Assembly (NCBI GenBank): GCA_003116975.1
Contig: BGKB01000017.1
Location: 558,001-622,000, forward strand
DNA length: 64,000 nt
Origin: Aurantiochytrium sp. KH105
Taxonomy: Eukaryota > Sar > Bigyra > Thraustochytrida > Thraustochytriidae
Direction: 5' to 3'
Shown here: positions 19,971 through 30,663 of the stretch, piece by piece
Layout: every line of letters starts with the position of its first letter
Numbering within the stretch: position 1 is the first letter of the stretch
Program-made: the position numbers and the translations under genes
The notes under the pieces: model-generated
The model's database searches: none
What the model saw: the letters and a program-made list of their open reading frames with translations, nothing else
What the model was told of the DNA's origin: nothing

Positions 19971-20456
19971 TCTTTTTAGAATTTTAAAATCTACCTCATG
20001 CAACATGCCTTCTTTGCTTTCCCCTCTTCCAGACTGCGCGGACTTTGAGAACTTCGCATGAAACCCCTCAAGTACGTGGGAGCAAACGTTGTAAAAATGG
20101 GTCACATTTACGTGTTCGTCCCGAGCCAGAGTCGGAGGAAGAGGCAACTGCTGGTCTCGTCGGGATATCGTGCTGCCAAGATTGCCACGCACCATCGACG
20201 TCTCGCGGGTGCTCTCTGTGAATATTATATCGACACGGAGGCTCGCCAATTACGCTCCGTCCCCGTACCCCACTGGCACGTAGCTCACTCCTCTACCATA
20301 ATAATTACCAATTTATCGTCTCGTGGACTGACCAACCTAACCGTAACAAAACAATCTCAAGCAAGCAAGCAAGTAAGCAAGCAGTCAAACAAGCAAGCAA
20401 TCGAAAATCGAAAGCACATCGTCGCGGCGTCACGACGCGACCCGCCCAGTGTGAGC
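19971..20456. other. Spacer / helicase 5' flank
   Basis: No separate gene. The open frame of the helicase extends upstream to 20058, but the leader looks non-conserved and includes a caagcaagcaagcaag tract (about 20358-20400), so I treat it as untranslated. Confidence 0.55.
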
Positions 20457-23135
20457 ATGTCAGGGCCCGAGGAGGAGAAGGCTCGCTGGGCGTGGCCCTT
20501 TGCGTTCGCCCCGTACGACATCCAAAAGCAGTTCATGAGCGAGCTGTACGAGACCTTGGAGCATGGCGACGTAGGCATCTTCGAGTCGCCAACGGGGTCT
20601 GGCAAGAGCCTGAGTATGATCGCGAGCGCCCTCCACTGGCTCAAGGTGAACCGCCACCGCGTCTTTCTCGACGACGACGGCGACGCTGCGCAAGCCGTAC
20701 AAAAGGCAGCCGAAGAGCCCGCTTGGATTCGTGCTTTTGCACAGGAACGAGCAGCGCAAGCCCGCGGCGACGCCGAGGAAAAGCAGCGACGGCGACGCGA
20801 ACGGGTCGAGCGCCGAAGAGGCGAGGCGCGCCAGTCTGCGAGCAGGAAACACGGACTTCTTTCTTCCCGATTGAGCTTGAAAAAACGTCCGCGGCCCTCG
20901 GACCATGACCGTGACCCATCAAGCGACTCCGAATTCGCACTCGATGACGAGGACGAATCCGCCTTTGACGGGGAGTGCGCAGGGAGCGACTGGCGCGCAC
21001 GCGCATATGATAGCGACGACAGTTTGGACAAAAGGTTGCGGGAGGACGAAGCAAATCGCTTCGCCGAAGATGATGAAGACGATCTTGATTGCCCACGCAA
21101 AATCTTTTTCTGCAGCCGTACACATTCACAGCTTTCCCAGTTCATGAACGAAATCAAACGCACCCCATTTCGCTCCTCGGTTGCCTGTGTGGCGCTTGGG
21201 TCACGGAAACAGCTTTGCACAAATGATTCGGTCCGCGCGCTTGGATCAGCCGCCCGTATCAACGAAAAGTGCCTGGACCTCATCGATCAGGCCCGCAAGG
21301 AAAAGGACGGCACATCCCCAGCGCCCCTGGCGGCAGCAGTGCGCGGCTTGCCGGCACGCTCGTCGTGCGCATGCTTTGACAAGAATGCCATTTCCAGACT
21401 CAGCGAGGACATCCTTTACGAGGCACAAGACATTGAAAGCGTTGCAGAAATGGCCAAGGAAGACCGGACGTGCGGCTATTACGCAGCTCGTGCAGCAGTG
21501 CGCGAGGCCGAGTTCGTTGCGCTTCCTTACTCGATGCTTCTCCACCGCAAAACGCGCGAATCGTTGGGCATCGAGCTCAAAGGCAATGTCATCATTTGCG
21601 ACGAAGCACACAATGTCATCGAGGCCATCAATGAGGTTCACAGCGTCTCGCTGTCGCTTGCAGATGTGACGCAGGCCAGAGCCGATCTTGTGGCGTACAG
21701 GGACCGATATCGAACACGTCTGAACCCAGCCAACAAGGTGTCCATTAACAACCTTCTCGTTGTCGTCGCTGGTCTTCAAACCTTTATGCAGCGAAAGTCT
21801 ACAGGGAAAGAATCGTCTCTTGTTGTCACATGTGGCGCGCTCGCCATCGAAGCCGACATTGACCACGTGAACATCTTTTCAGTGCTGCGTTTCCTGGAGT
21901 TAAGCAGGCTTCCGCAAAAGCTGCGCGGCTTCGCGGACCGATACTTGGAACACAAGGACAAAGTTGGTCAGGTTGCCATAGCAGCCGCGCCGCCGCCGCC
22001 GCCGCGCAAGGTACAGTCCCTCAGTTCTCCTCGGCCTTCAAACAAGCACGCTAAACGTGTCAAGGCTCTCCAGCCCTCAACTCTTCCTTCCCGTCGCAAG
22101 CCGGCAAGCTTACGTCCAGTGCATGCATTCCTCGAGGGGCTTAGCAACGCAGAGAAAGACGGCAAGGTGCTTGTCGTCGTTGATGGTCCTCGTACAAGCA
22201 TGAAGTTCCTCATGCTGAATCCGGGCACGCATTTCCGGGAGATCGTTGATCAGGCTCACGCCGTCGTCCTTGCAGGTGGTACCATGAAACCTACTGTGGA
22301 CGTGGAGACACAGCTCTTTGGCCATTTGCCATCGTCAAAAATTCGCCTCTTTTCCTGCGGGCACGTCATTCCAAAGGAAAATATGTTGTGTCTCTGTCTT
22401 GGCAGTGGCCCAACGCGGACTCCTCTTGAGCTGACGTTTGCCAACCGAGGCATGACCTCTGTGATGGACGAGATTGCTCGGAGTCTTGTGAACATGTGCT
22501 CGCTCGTCCCCAATGGCTTGGTGGTCTTTTTACCTTCATACGCATATGCGGATCAACTCTTTGCGCGCTGGAAAGAAAGCAATCAGTGGACCCGGCTTGA
22601 GGCCAAGAAGACCATCGTCTGCGATACACGAGACGCTGTGCAGTCCGACAAGTTGCTGGAGACGTATGCCGCGGCAGCACGATCGCCACGTGGCGCTCTC
22701 CTCTTCTCCGTTGTTGGAGGTAAACTTTCCGAGGGCATCAACTTCAAGGACGAGCTCGCGCGCTGCGTTGTCATGGTCGGGCTCCCCTTTCCAAATGCTC
22801 GCGACCCTGAGCTCAAGGCGAAAATGGACTTTCTCGATCGGCCCGCGCATGCGAGCAAAGATGCAAAGCCATTCCAGAAGCCCGCTCTCAGCAGCAAGGA
22901 CTTTTACGAAAATATTTGCATGAAGGCTGTCAATCAATGCATTGGACGGGCGATCCGTCACCGTGACGATTTCGCAGCCGTAGTACTCATGGATGCGCGA
23001 TACGCGCGTCCAAATATTGCCGCCAAATTGCCCAAGTGGATTGTTGGGGACAATGAACTCGCGCTCGCGCCAAGCTTTGGTCGCTTTGTGCAGCGCTTGC
23101 GCGCTTTTCTTGCGAACAAGAGAGACGCTATATGA
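20457..23135 (+). CDS. DDX11: DDX11/CHL1-type iron-sulfur DNA helicase
   Basis: 892 residues from ATG 20457 (MSGPEEEKA). Superfamily-2 XPD-like helicase. Motif Ia/Q region FAFAPYDIQKQF, Walker A SPTGSGKS (44-51), an acidic/charged insert (about 85-215), Fe-S cysteines spread over LCTND, KCLDL, SCACF and TCGYY, DEAH box 382-385 (CDEAHN), motif V GKLSEGINF and motif VI QCIGRAIRHRDDF near residue 829. The large insert between motifs I and II and the GKLSEGINF/GLPFPN block are typical of CHL1/DDX11, which acts with cohesin and replication forks in the nucleus. FANCJ or RTEL1 are less likely on size. Convergent with the elongase gene. Confidence 0.92.
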   Translation: MSGPEEEKARWAWPFAFAPYDIQKQFMSELYETLEHGDVGIFESPTGSGKSLSMIASALHWLKVNRHRVFLDDDGDAAQAVQKAAEEPAWIRAFAQERAAQARGDAEEKQRRRRERVERRRGEARQSASRKHGLLSSRLSLKKRPRPSDHDRDPSSDSEFALDDEDESAFDGECAGSDWRARAYDSDDSLDKRLREDEANRFAEDDEDDLDCPRKIFFCSRTHSQLSQFMNEIKRTPFRSSVACVALGSRKQLCTNDSVRALGSAARINEKCLDLIDQARKEKDGTSPAPLAAAVRGLPARSSCACFDKNAISRLSEDILYEAQDIESVAEMAKEDRTCGYYAARAAVREAEFVALPYSMLLHRKTRESLGIELKGNVIICDEAHNVIEAINEVHSVSLSLADVTQARADLVAYRDRYRTRLNPANKVSINNLLVVVAGLQTFMQRKSTGKESSLVVTCGALAIEADIDHVNIFSVLRFLELSRLPQKLRGFADRYLEHKDKVGQVAIAAAPPPPPRKVQSLSSPRPSNKHAKRVKALQPSTLPSRRKPASLRPVHAFLEGLSNAEKDGKVLVVVDGPRTSMKFLMLNPGTHFREIVDQAHAVVLAGGTMKPTVDVETQLFGHLPSSKIRLFSCGHVIPKENMLCLCLGSGPTRTPLELTFANRGMTSVMDEIARSLVNMCSLVPNGLVVFLPSYAYADQLFARWKESNQWTRLEAKKTIVCDTRDAVQSDKLLETYAAAARSPRGALLFSVVGGKLSEGINFKDELARCVVMVGLPFPNARDPELKAKMDFLDRPAHASKDAKPFQKPALSSKDFYENICMKAVNQCIGRAIRHRDDFAAVVLMDARYARPNIAAKLPKWIVGDNELALAPSFGRFVQRLRAFLANKRDAI

Positions 23136-23435
23136 TCATGACAACAGCAAAACGCACCTTTCCCTTGATATCTTTTTGTATACTGCGCGGAAGTAAGGAA
23201 GTCTTGCTCTGAGATTGCTCTTGATTCGTCTCGGATATCTTCTGTCACAATGTTATAATTTCATCCATATCTAGCACATCCAGCAAGACATAGCGCGATG
23301 GTACTCCGTTTTTTAAGACTCGCAAGCAAATTCCCCGATCGCACCGATCCCGTTTTAGTCTTGGTCTTCTTTACACTCTTGTAGTCTGTGGTCCAAAGCA
23401 ACGCGAGGTTGTACCCCCCCCCCCCTCCCCCCCCN

Positions 23436-23957
23436 CTCAATGGTGGCGATAAGGTGAGGAACGGTGCGAACGAGACCGATCGTGCTGAACACCGAGAGAC
23501 CCAGGTTCCAAAGAACGAGCAGGGGGGTCAGGTCCATGGCAGGGAGCTTGGACATGATGATGCGGCCAAGAAAGATGCCGACGAGGTAGACGACGCAGCA
23601 AATAAGAGGGATCTCGTAGTACTTGCGCATGTACATGGACAGAGGCGAGCCATCAAAGCTGTCTTCCCAGTCAAAAGGGTAAAGCGGCTTGAGTTCCGGC
23701 TTCATGGCCCAAGTGACGGGGAACGTCATTTTGGCACCGGCGTTATCAATCGCGTAGTGCGTCTCGTTGTAACGTCCAACCGTGCCATCGTTCCACGCCG
23801 CATCCCAGGCGCTCAGCGCGTCGGCCTGCCAGTCCCCGGTGGGCCTCCACTTCTTGGGCATGAGTACATCTTCGCGTTGGAAGAGTTCGCCAGCCTTGGC
23901 CACATACTCGAGCACAAGCGGCTCGTACGTCTTCCACATCTTCTGCACCTCGTCCAT
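23436..23957 (-). CDS. ELO-family fatty-acid elongase, N-terminal part only
   Basis: 174 residues from ATG 23957. The segment YYEIPLICCVVYLVGIFLG, then PAMDLTPLLVLWNLGLSVFS and GLVRTVP, is the standard first third of ELO condensing enzymes of the ER (closest in style to ELOVL3/6). The family uses malonyl-CoA to extend acyl-CoA. The coding sequence stops at an N (23435) inside a run of more than 20 G on this strand. The catalytic HxxHH box and later membrane helices are absent. The sequence beyond the G run (23434-23260) has a short frame with a lysine-rich tail, compatible with an ELO C-terminus but not proof. I read this as an assembly collapse rather than a real truncation. Confidence 0.8.
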
Positions 23958-24450
23958 GGTTGCTTGTCCTTCTCACGGTTCTAAGATGACCCTGTCTGTT
24001 GTGTGTACGATGTACATGTCGACGTGTGTTCGTTGGCGGTGTCATCAGCCGCAGCAATTTCGTGCCGCCGTCGTTTGTCAGTCAGTGAGTCAGTCATTCA
24101 GTGAGTCAGTCACATCATCGTTCTTCTACATCCGGCCGCCTGCTCGCCCGCCCAGCACCCCTTCCCCCGCCTCGCCTCGCCTTCCGCAAAAGGCCAAGCA
24201 AGCGGAGCGACGGCCAAGTTCGGCAATTTCCGGCGTCGTCATCCTTTCAAACCGTGGCCGCTTCCGCCGGCGCCCCGCCCCGGCCAGGCCGCAGCGGGCC
24301 GCGCGGCGCGCGCAGGCAACCACGGCCCTCCTCCCGCGGCGCCGCGCGCGGGGCTGGGCGCGGCCGGCCTCCTCCCCCGCGGCGTCGAGCGGCACGTACG
24401 TGTGGACGCGCGCCAAGCTGGCGGCTGCGTTTTCGAGTTTGCTCGTGCGG

Positions 24451-24541
<91 letters not shown>

Positions 24542-24562
24542 TTCTTTCTTTTCTTTTCTTTC
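24451..24562. repeat. (CTTT)n microsatellite
   Basis: About 110 bases of uninterrupted cttt units with slight degeneration at the right end. Confidence 0.97.
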
Positions 24563-24597
24563 AAGGATACTAGTGTCGGGTCGCCCGCAGTTTACTC

Positions 24598-24671
24598 CAC
24601 TTGCACGCGCCGTTTGTTACACTTGCGCCGTCGAAGCCGCACTTGCGGGCGCAACTTGCGACGTGCGCAAG
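24598..24671. promoter_or_regulatory. Cluster of CACTTGCG-like motifs
   Basis: Contains cacttgcacgcgcc, acacttgcgccg, gcacttgcggg, caacttgcgac and gtgcgcaag within 75 bases. The same motif clusters at 30664-30720 and 42997-43150, both 5' of genes. Candidate transcription-factor site; the gene controlled here is uncertain (elongase start is ~640 bases away). Confidence 0.45.
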
Positions 24672-25374
24672 CTCGGCCGGGCCGTAAGCTGGGCCCAGTG
24701 GGCGGAGAGGAAGCTGGGCGTAAGTTTGGCCGCAGCAAGGCGCGCGGAACGTGCAGTGGGCGAGGTGGGCAGGGCGCGGAGGAAGCGGCAGAGGGGACAG
24801 ACTTCCGTGCACATCTCTTGCATCGTTTCTGTAGATGCATGCGGCGCCCAAGTGGCAGCAGTTTCACGTGAAATGCGGAGAAGCGCATCGTCGCGCACAG
24901 GGCCAGGCAGGTAGGTATCCATCCATCCGTGCGTGCGTGTGTGGATGAATGTAGAGCGGTTCCGTTGTGAGAGTGATGGAAAGATGTCACGTTATTGTCC
25001 GTCGACAGGCCAAGATGGAGGAAGAGGGAGAAGGCCGAAGATGATATCATAAAGATTGTTGGTGTCAGTCAGGATTGGTGGGGCGGTCTACGTGCTTGCT
25101 GCCGGCCGTGAAAAAAGAAGGAGAAAGGAGAAGGAGAATAAGAAAGGAAGGACTACGTTTGGATGCGCCGAGGCTTGCGCCATCGAGACAAGAATGGCTG
25201 TTGCCACGTTGGGCCAGCGTGGAGAGGAAGCATGTGCTGAAAATCTCTCTTTTCAATCCAATCCATTCTTTTCGGAACTCATTTTGGTGCTTGTTTGTAC
25301 CCAACGAGTCTCATTTGCTGTTTCCGTAATAAGAGTGCGATGTTTCTCGACGAGCGGCAGACGTTGCGAATTTA

Positions 25375-26337
25375 TCATGCAAACGTCTCATCAGGTGCCC
25401 AATCGCCAGGGCTGTCAACGCCAGCGTCGCGATTCAGTTTACGAATAACTGCAGCGGTGCTGCGCTCGAGGGCAGTGTCGTGAAGCTCGCCAGTAAAGGT
25501 ACCCCCGTATTCTTTGGGCAAAATGGAAGGATCCATGAGGCTGCGCAAAAGTGCCTTGAGCTTTTCGTTGCTGCCGGACGGAAAATGAATTTTCTCGGTT
25601 GTCTTTTTGGCGAGAAAAGGCTTGACAGCGGCCCAAATGAATCGGAAACTGAGCGACGCGTTGACCACGTAAATATTGACGATGAGCTCCGGATACTGCT
25701 GCATGGCATGATTCATGGGCTGAAAGTAGTTGATGACCTCGCGAGTTAGCTGAGCAAGTCCGACATCCTTGATGTCAACAATTTTGTTGAGCCGGCCCGT
25801 CCTGGTGAGCCTGTTCTTGATCCAAAACTCATTGAGGAAAACGCAGTGCGCCGCAAAATCCTCCGCAGTGATACCTGCCTTCTTCAGCTCGTCAACGTTC
25901 TTGCGAACGTCGCTGAATCGCTCAAGCGTGACCAGATTGTCATCAGCGTCGTTGCCAAACCATGCGTGAGGAAACAGAGACTTGATGCGGAAAAAGTTTC
26001 CCTGCGGCTTGGAGAGAATCTTGTCAATGTCGTTCTCGCGACGCCACTTTAAAGACTCCTTCCATTGGCGGATGGCCTCTTTGCGGTGATTGTCGGTGGC
26101 ATCAAACCATTTTTTAGGGCAATCCGCATCTGTGAGGGACTCATCAAAGGCGCCCGAGAGAGCCTGCAGGAGCTCCTCGATGCCCTTTGTGTCCGAATCA
26201 GGAATGTCTGCACTGAGCTGTCGAAGCGAGGAGTCTTCGTCGTTTACATCGTCCAACGCGTCCTGCATTTCATCTTCGCAATCGGCCGACTCGATCATGG
26301 GGCCGTCATTTTCGAACGGGGTGGGGGCGGGATCCAT
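25375..26337 (-). CDS. SEC14 (CRAL-TRIO) protein, small paralogue
   Basis: 320 residues. A short acidic N-terminus is followed by a SEC14-type lipid-binding domain (about 100-300: SLFPHAWFGND, FLNEFWIKNRL, GLAQLTREVINYFQPMNHAMQQYPE, FIWAAVKPFL, LPKEYGGT). The family binds phosphoinositides and other lipids and exchanges or presents them at membranes. It is strongly similar to the SEC14 part of the 1023-residue gene immediately upstream (shared QLSADIPDSD, IEELLQALSGAFDESLTD), including the helix before the domain. It lacks the neighbour's PH-like, membrane and C-terminal parts, so it is a partial tandem duplicate or a stand-alone ancestor. Confidence 0.88.
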   Translation of the reverse strand: MDPAPTPFENDGPMIESADCEDEMQDALDDVNDEDSSLRQLSADIPDSDTKGIEELLQALSGAFDESLTDADCPKKWFDATDNHRKEAIRQWKESLKWRRENDIDKILSKPQGNFFRIKSLFPHAWFGNDADDNLVTLERFSDVRKNVDELKKAGITAEDFAAHCVFLNEFWIKNRLTRTGRLNKIVDIKDVGLAQLTREVINYFQPMNHAMQQYPELIVNIYVVNASLSFRFIWAAVKPFLAKKTTEKIHFPSGSNEKLKALLRSLMDPSILPKEYGGTFTGELHDTALERSTAAVIRKLNRDAGVDSPGDWAPDETFA

Positions 26338-27306
26338 GACCTGTGATACGGAAAAGACCGCTGGAGCACAGCAAGAGCTTCAAGTGGGGAGGAATCCTTC
26401 GTTCGGTCAGGCAGTTAGTTCGTCAGCTCTTCTGCTCCTCCTCTCCTTCTCTCCTCATCTGCTGCTCTTCACTCGAGCCAAAAAGGGTTTGTTGAAGGGG
26501 TTGACTTCGCAAAAGCATCTCCATCCGACCGGGACGGGCGGGACGTGGCCCCATCCCCCCCGGGCTCGTTTTCCAGCAGACGACGACGCGAACTCGGCAA
26601 GCGAAGGCGCTTCGCGCGCAGAGCGAGCTGCGACCGTTCGCTGGTGCGGAGGAGGGCTTGCTGCTGCCAGCCAGCGGAGACGAGCGTCACTCACTCACGT
26701 TGAAGGTATGCAGGCGGGCCGTCTTCGTTTGCGAGCTCCTGCGAGCTCGGGTCCGTATCACCGTGTTGGTTGTTTCAAGTATAGCCTACAAGTGGTCAGA
26801 GAAGGCGGGCCGACTGACAGCAAGTGCACGGAGAACGGCGGCGGGTGCCCTAAAAAGCATCCATCGTTCGCCTGCAGAACTCCGTGTTCCGTATCGGTTC
26901 GAGGAGGAAACTAGGAGACCGAAAGAGCGATGCGCAGTGCCGCAGCCTGACCGTGCTCGCAGTGCGCGCGGCGTGGCTTTTGCGAGGATGACATGACGAG
27001 CTTTGATGAAGAGCGCAAGGTAAGAGAGCGTGCGTCCATGGTAATCAAAAACACGATGGAATTTCTCCTCTTTGACCATGACGTTCTCCTCTCGATGGAT
27101 GAAAAAGTTTTCTTGAGGAGGAGGGTAGCGGAAGCAGTGCGGGCTTGCATTTTTATCAGAAGATATCGAGTTGTCAGCAACAGCTGAATTTTATCGAAAA
27201 ACAGCAAAAACTCGTGAGGATTGCCCTTCTGCCTGCAAGCTGGCAAGCAAGAGCACACCTCGTGTACGGATTTTGTGTTGTTAGAAAAGACAGGTATTGA
27301 TAATTA
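26338..27306. other. Spacer between SEC14 genes
   Basis: No credible coding sequence. This is the 5' flank of the small SEC14 gene and the 3' flank of the large one. I saw no remnants of the large gene's C-terminal domain in the listed frames. Confidence 0.45.
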
Positions 27307-30300
27307 TTACTTTCGGTCAGATATGACAGTGACAGTCTTGGACTGATTATCCTTGGCGCGCTGGTACTCGATGGACATGACCTTTTTGTCGTCGGTCTCG
27401 GCGTGCACGCCGTGATGGACGATGCGACGGTCACCATTTTCGAGCTTGAAGTTCAACTGCAAAACCTTTTCGCCCTCGCGCACGCGACCTTGCATATGCG
27501 CAGGCGCAGAGACGGTCCGGACAACAACGGAATCATCCTGAACGCCAATGTCGACATCCCCAGGATCGGTATCGGAGGCAGGCTCGTCCAAGGCAGACCC
27601 CGGCTGTTTGGCATTGATAAAGCCGCTGGCGCGATTCGTGACCGGTCCCGTTGTGGTCGTAATGTGAACGTGACGTTTATTGTCCTTGCGTGAGATTTCA
27701 ATGGTCTGATTCGAAGTAAGACGACGTGCGACCGCACGCTTGGCAAAGTTAATGTTTTGCAATTCAAGGATCGGATCAAGGGTCTCGCTTTCCTTTGAAT
27801 TGCTCACCCAGCTTCCCGAGAGAATGTTTAAATGAGCGTGGTCTGCTTCCGAGTCCAGGTCGCCCCCCTCTTGCTGCAGCATGACAGCGGACGGTACGCC
27901 TGCCGGGCGCTCCTCGGCTGCTTCGAGCACATTTGTCCCTGTGAGTTGGGAAACCTCCTCGCTGATGCCGTCCTCGCCAGGGAATTCATTGGGGGCCCAG
28001 TCACCAGGACTATTCACGCCACAATCGCGATTCAGCTTGCGGATGGACGCCGCCGCACTACGCTCAAAGGCAATGTCGCGAAGCTCGCCGGTAAAGCTTC
28101 CGCCATATTCCTCTGGAAGAATAGAGGGATCCATCATGCTGCGCAAGAGAGCCTTGAGCTTTTCGTCGCTGCCCGAGGGAAAGTTGATTTTCTCGGTCGT
28201 CTTCTTGGCCAAAAAGGGCGAGACGGCGCCCCAGATGAAGCGGAAACTGCTAGGCGCATTGATCACGTAGACTTTGATGATCAGCTCCGGATACTGTTGC
28301 ATGGCGTGATTCATGGGCTGAAAGTAGTTGATAACCTCGCGGGTGAGCTGGGAAAGTCCGAAACCCTTGAGGTCAATGATCTTATTGAGACGGCCCGTCT
28401 TGGTGAGTCTATTTTTGATCCAAAACTCGTTGAGAAAGACGCAGTGCGCCGCAAAGTCCTCCGGGGTGATACCTGCCTTTTTCAGATCGTCCACGTTTTT
28501 GCGGACTTCGCTGAATCGCTCAAGTGTGACGAGATGGTTTTCCGAATCGTTGCCGAACCAGGCGTGCGGAAAGAGCGTCTTGATGCGGAAAAAGTTCTCT
28601 TGCGGTTTGGAGAGAACCTTGTCGACTTCGTTCTCGCGACGCCATTGCAATGACTCGCGCCATTGTCGTACGGCCTCCTTGCGGTTGTTGTCAGTGGCGT
28701 CGAACCACTTTTTCGGGCAGTTCTCGTCTGTGAGTGATTCGTCAAAGGCGCCCGAGAGGGCTTGCAAGAGCTCTTCGATGCCCTTTTCATCCGAGTCGGG
28801 AATATCTGCGCTGAGTTGCCGTGCCGAGGCGTCGCCATTATCCTGAGCATCCTGTGCCGCATTTTCGCGGTCAGCAATCTCGTGCATGAGGTCATCCTCG
28901 GTCTGATCAGCATCCATAACGCCCTGTTCCAGTCCTTCGCAGCACGAGCGCAGGCGCAACTCGATATCGTGCACTTTGAAGGTTTCGACGGCGTTTCCGC
29001 GCGTGTTCAGCGCGCGACTGCCGGTGTCATTGTCGGACGTGGATGAAACAGGCTTGTGCTGCTGTTTGCCGCGCACAAAGAGCATGGCGGCAGCCACGGG
29101 CAGGGCAAGAAGTGCCAACACGTATTCGCGCTCATAGCACCAGCGCGGCAAAACGATCGCGATCGCGACAAAGGCGCTGATAATGGCGACAAGGGTCGTT
29201 TCCTTGACTTTGAAAAGCAAAGCGTGCTCGCCGACGTCGGCCTCCACCTTGTCCGCAGAAACCTTGGGAAGCGAATTTCCCGCCGAAGGGCCATGGGGTC
29301 CCGCGCTGTCTTCTGATCCAGGCTCGGGCTTGACAAAGTTCGCCTCAAAGGTCAGCGTGAGCGGACGAGCATTTGTATCCGAAAGGGGATCTCCGCGAAG
29401 CATGGCCGTGCCATCCTCGCGGTCGTCGGCCCCCCTTGCAACACGTTCGGAGGCGCGCACATGCATGGGACGTAGTTTGACACAGTAGGCCACGCCCTTG
29501 GGGCCCGTAAAGTAAATGCGCAAGATGTCAGTCTCCGCGACCCTTTGACAGCGTATCGGCTTGTCAAAGGCAACATTGCGGGAGAGCACCTCTTCAGAGG
29601 TCTTGCTGACGTCCGAGGTGCGAGTGACAACGACGGGCTGAAAGGCGCGAAAGGCATCGCCGCCTGTGATGAGGCCATCTTTGAGCGCCTCGACGGCCTG
29701 CCGGTAAGCCTTGAGCGCGATTTCAAGATTATTCATGAGCTCGTCGAGCTTTTCTTGTGACTTGACGCGAATCAGGTGCGTGCGAGCGAGTCCGGTCACC
29801 GATGTCGTGCGGATCTGCACAATTTTGTCCGTGCCGGCCTTGGTCTCAACAAACTGACACGCATATGCAACATCCTCCATGGAAATGGTCGTCTTGATGT
29901 CCTCGGCCATACCAATGAGCTCGCCGACGCCTGCCCCGAGTCCAAGGGACCGCGAGCTCCAGCTCACGTCGCTTTCACTGCCATCTGCGGAGGGCGACTT
30001 GCTGCCATTGATGGGAGAGCTGGCGGTGGGCGTCGAGACGGCCGACGCAGACGAGACCGACCCGCGGCGTTTGTTGCTGCTAAAGAGCACGACCGATGAC
30101 ATGGTGATCATGAGAATGCGCGGCTTCCACACTGATCCGACCTGGGTATCGCCAAGGTTGAAGCTGTCGCTGATACTCCGCTTGCCGGAGATGCCGAGCG
30201 TGGTCACGTGCGCCATCTTGTCGCGCATGAACCCATTCTCCTCCACCTCGCACACCGCGCGCACGCCCAGCGCCGACGCGGCCTGCGCGCTCAGCTTGTC

Positions 30301-30378
30301 CCCGCCCGTCTTGGACCGCGCGGATAGAGGGCTCCTGCGCCGCGAGTAGATGACCCGCGTCGACGTCGTCGGCGCCAT
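27307..30378 (-). CDS. PH-like, two-helix membrane, SEC14 multidomain protein
   Basis: 1023 residues from ATG 30378 (context cagccATGGC); the frame opens further upstream but without an ATG. Order: N-terminal PH/GRAM-like region with long Ser/Thr linkers (about 40-280; VWKPRILMITMSSVVLFSS), a middle beta-rich segment, two close hydrophobic helices (about 395-450; TLVAIISAFVAIAIVLP and LALLALPVAAAMLFV), a SEC14/CRAL-TRIO domain (about 530-780), and a beta-rich C-terminal domain I do not recognise (from about 840: IEISRKDNKRHVHITTTT, GEKVLQLNFKLENGDRR). Expected to sit on a membrane and handle phosphoinositides or other lipids. The SEC14 part is repeated in the next gene. CACTTGCGC motifs lie about 290-340 bases upstream of the start. 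Confidence 0.82.
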   Translation of the reverse strand: MAPTTSTRVIYSRRRSPLSARSKTGGDKLSAQAASALGVRAVCEVEENGFMRDKMAHVTTLGISGKRSISDSFNLGDTQVGSVWKPRILMITMSSVVLFSSNKRRGSVSSASAVSTPTASSPINGSKSPSADGSESDVSWSSRSLGLGAGVGELIGMAEDIKTTISMEDVAYACQFVETKAGTDKIVQIRTTSVTGLARTHLIRVKSQEKLDELMNNLEIALKAYRQAVEALKDGLITGGDAFRAFQPVVVTRTSDVSKTSEEVLSRNVAFDKPIRCQRVAETDILRIYFTGPKGVAYCVKLRPMHVRASERVARGADDREDGTAMLRGDPLSDTNARPLTLTFEANFVKPEPGSEDSAGPHGPSAGNSLPKVSADKVEADVGEHALLFKVKETTLVAIISAFVAIAIVLPRWCYEREYVLALLALPVAAAMLFVRGKQQHKPVSSTSDNDTGSRALNTRGNAVETFKVHDIELRLRSCCEGLEQGVMDADQTEDDLMHEIADRENAAQDAQDNGDASARQLSADIPDSDEKGIEELLQALSGAFDESLTDENCPKKWFDATDNNRKEAVRQWRESLQWRRENEVDKVLSKPQENFFRIKTLFPHAWFGNDSENHLVTLERFSEVRKNVDDLKKAGITPEDFAAHCVFLNEFWIKNRLTKTGRLNKIIDLKGFGLSQLTREVINYFQPMNHAMQQYPELIIKVYVINAPSSFRFIWGAVSPFLAKKTTEKINFPSGSDEKLKALLRSMMDPSILPEEYGGSFTGELRDIAFERSAAASIRKLNRDCGVNSPGDWAPNEFPGEDGISEEVSQLTGTNVLEAAEERPAGVPSAVMLQQEGGDLDSEADHAHLNILSGSWVSNSKESETLDPILELQNINFAKRAVARRLTSNQTIEISRKDNKRHVHITTTTGPVTNRASGFINAKQPGSALDEPASDTDPGDVDIGVQDDSVVVRTVSAPAHMQGRVREGEKVLQLNFKLENGDRRIVHHGVHAETDDKKVMSIEYQRAKDNQSKTVTVISDRK

Positions 30379-30663
30379 GGCTGCCGCCCGCCGCGGCCCC
30401 GCGGCCCCCCGCTGCGGCCCCGCCCGCGCGCGCGCGCCTCGCTGCCTCCCGCGCGCCGCCGAGCCGCGCCGAGCCCGCGCCAAGCCCGCCGCCCGCAAGC
30501 CGCGCGCCCTTCGGGATCTGCGCGAGCTCGGGTTGGATTCAAATCAGCTCGGGCTGGATTCAAATCAGCTGGGCTCCTTCCTTCCTGCCTTCCTTCCCTC
30601 GTTCCTCCCCTCCCTCCCTCCCTCCCTCCCTCCGCCGGCCTCGGCAAGGGCCGCAAACGCGCC

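Larger units (their letters stand above)
23958..25374. other. Gene-free spacer
   Basis: 5' flank of the elongase, a long CTTT microsatellite, a cluster of CACTTGCG-like motifs, then low-complexity DNA to the 3' end of the SEC14 gene. No coding evidence. Confidence 0.5.

Noticed and set aside
24451-24562. CRISPR-like or regulatory array
   Set aside because: Simple CTTT microsatellite without spacers.
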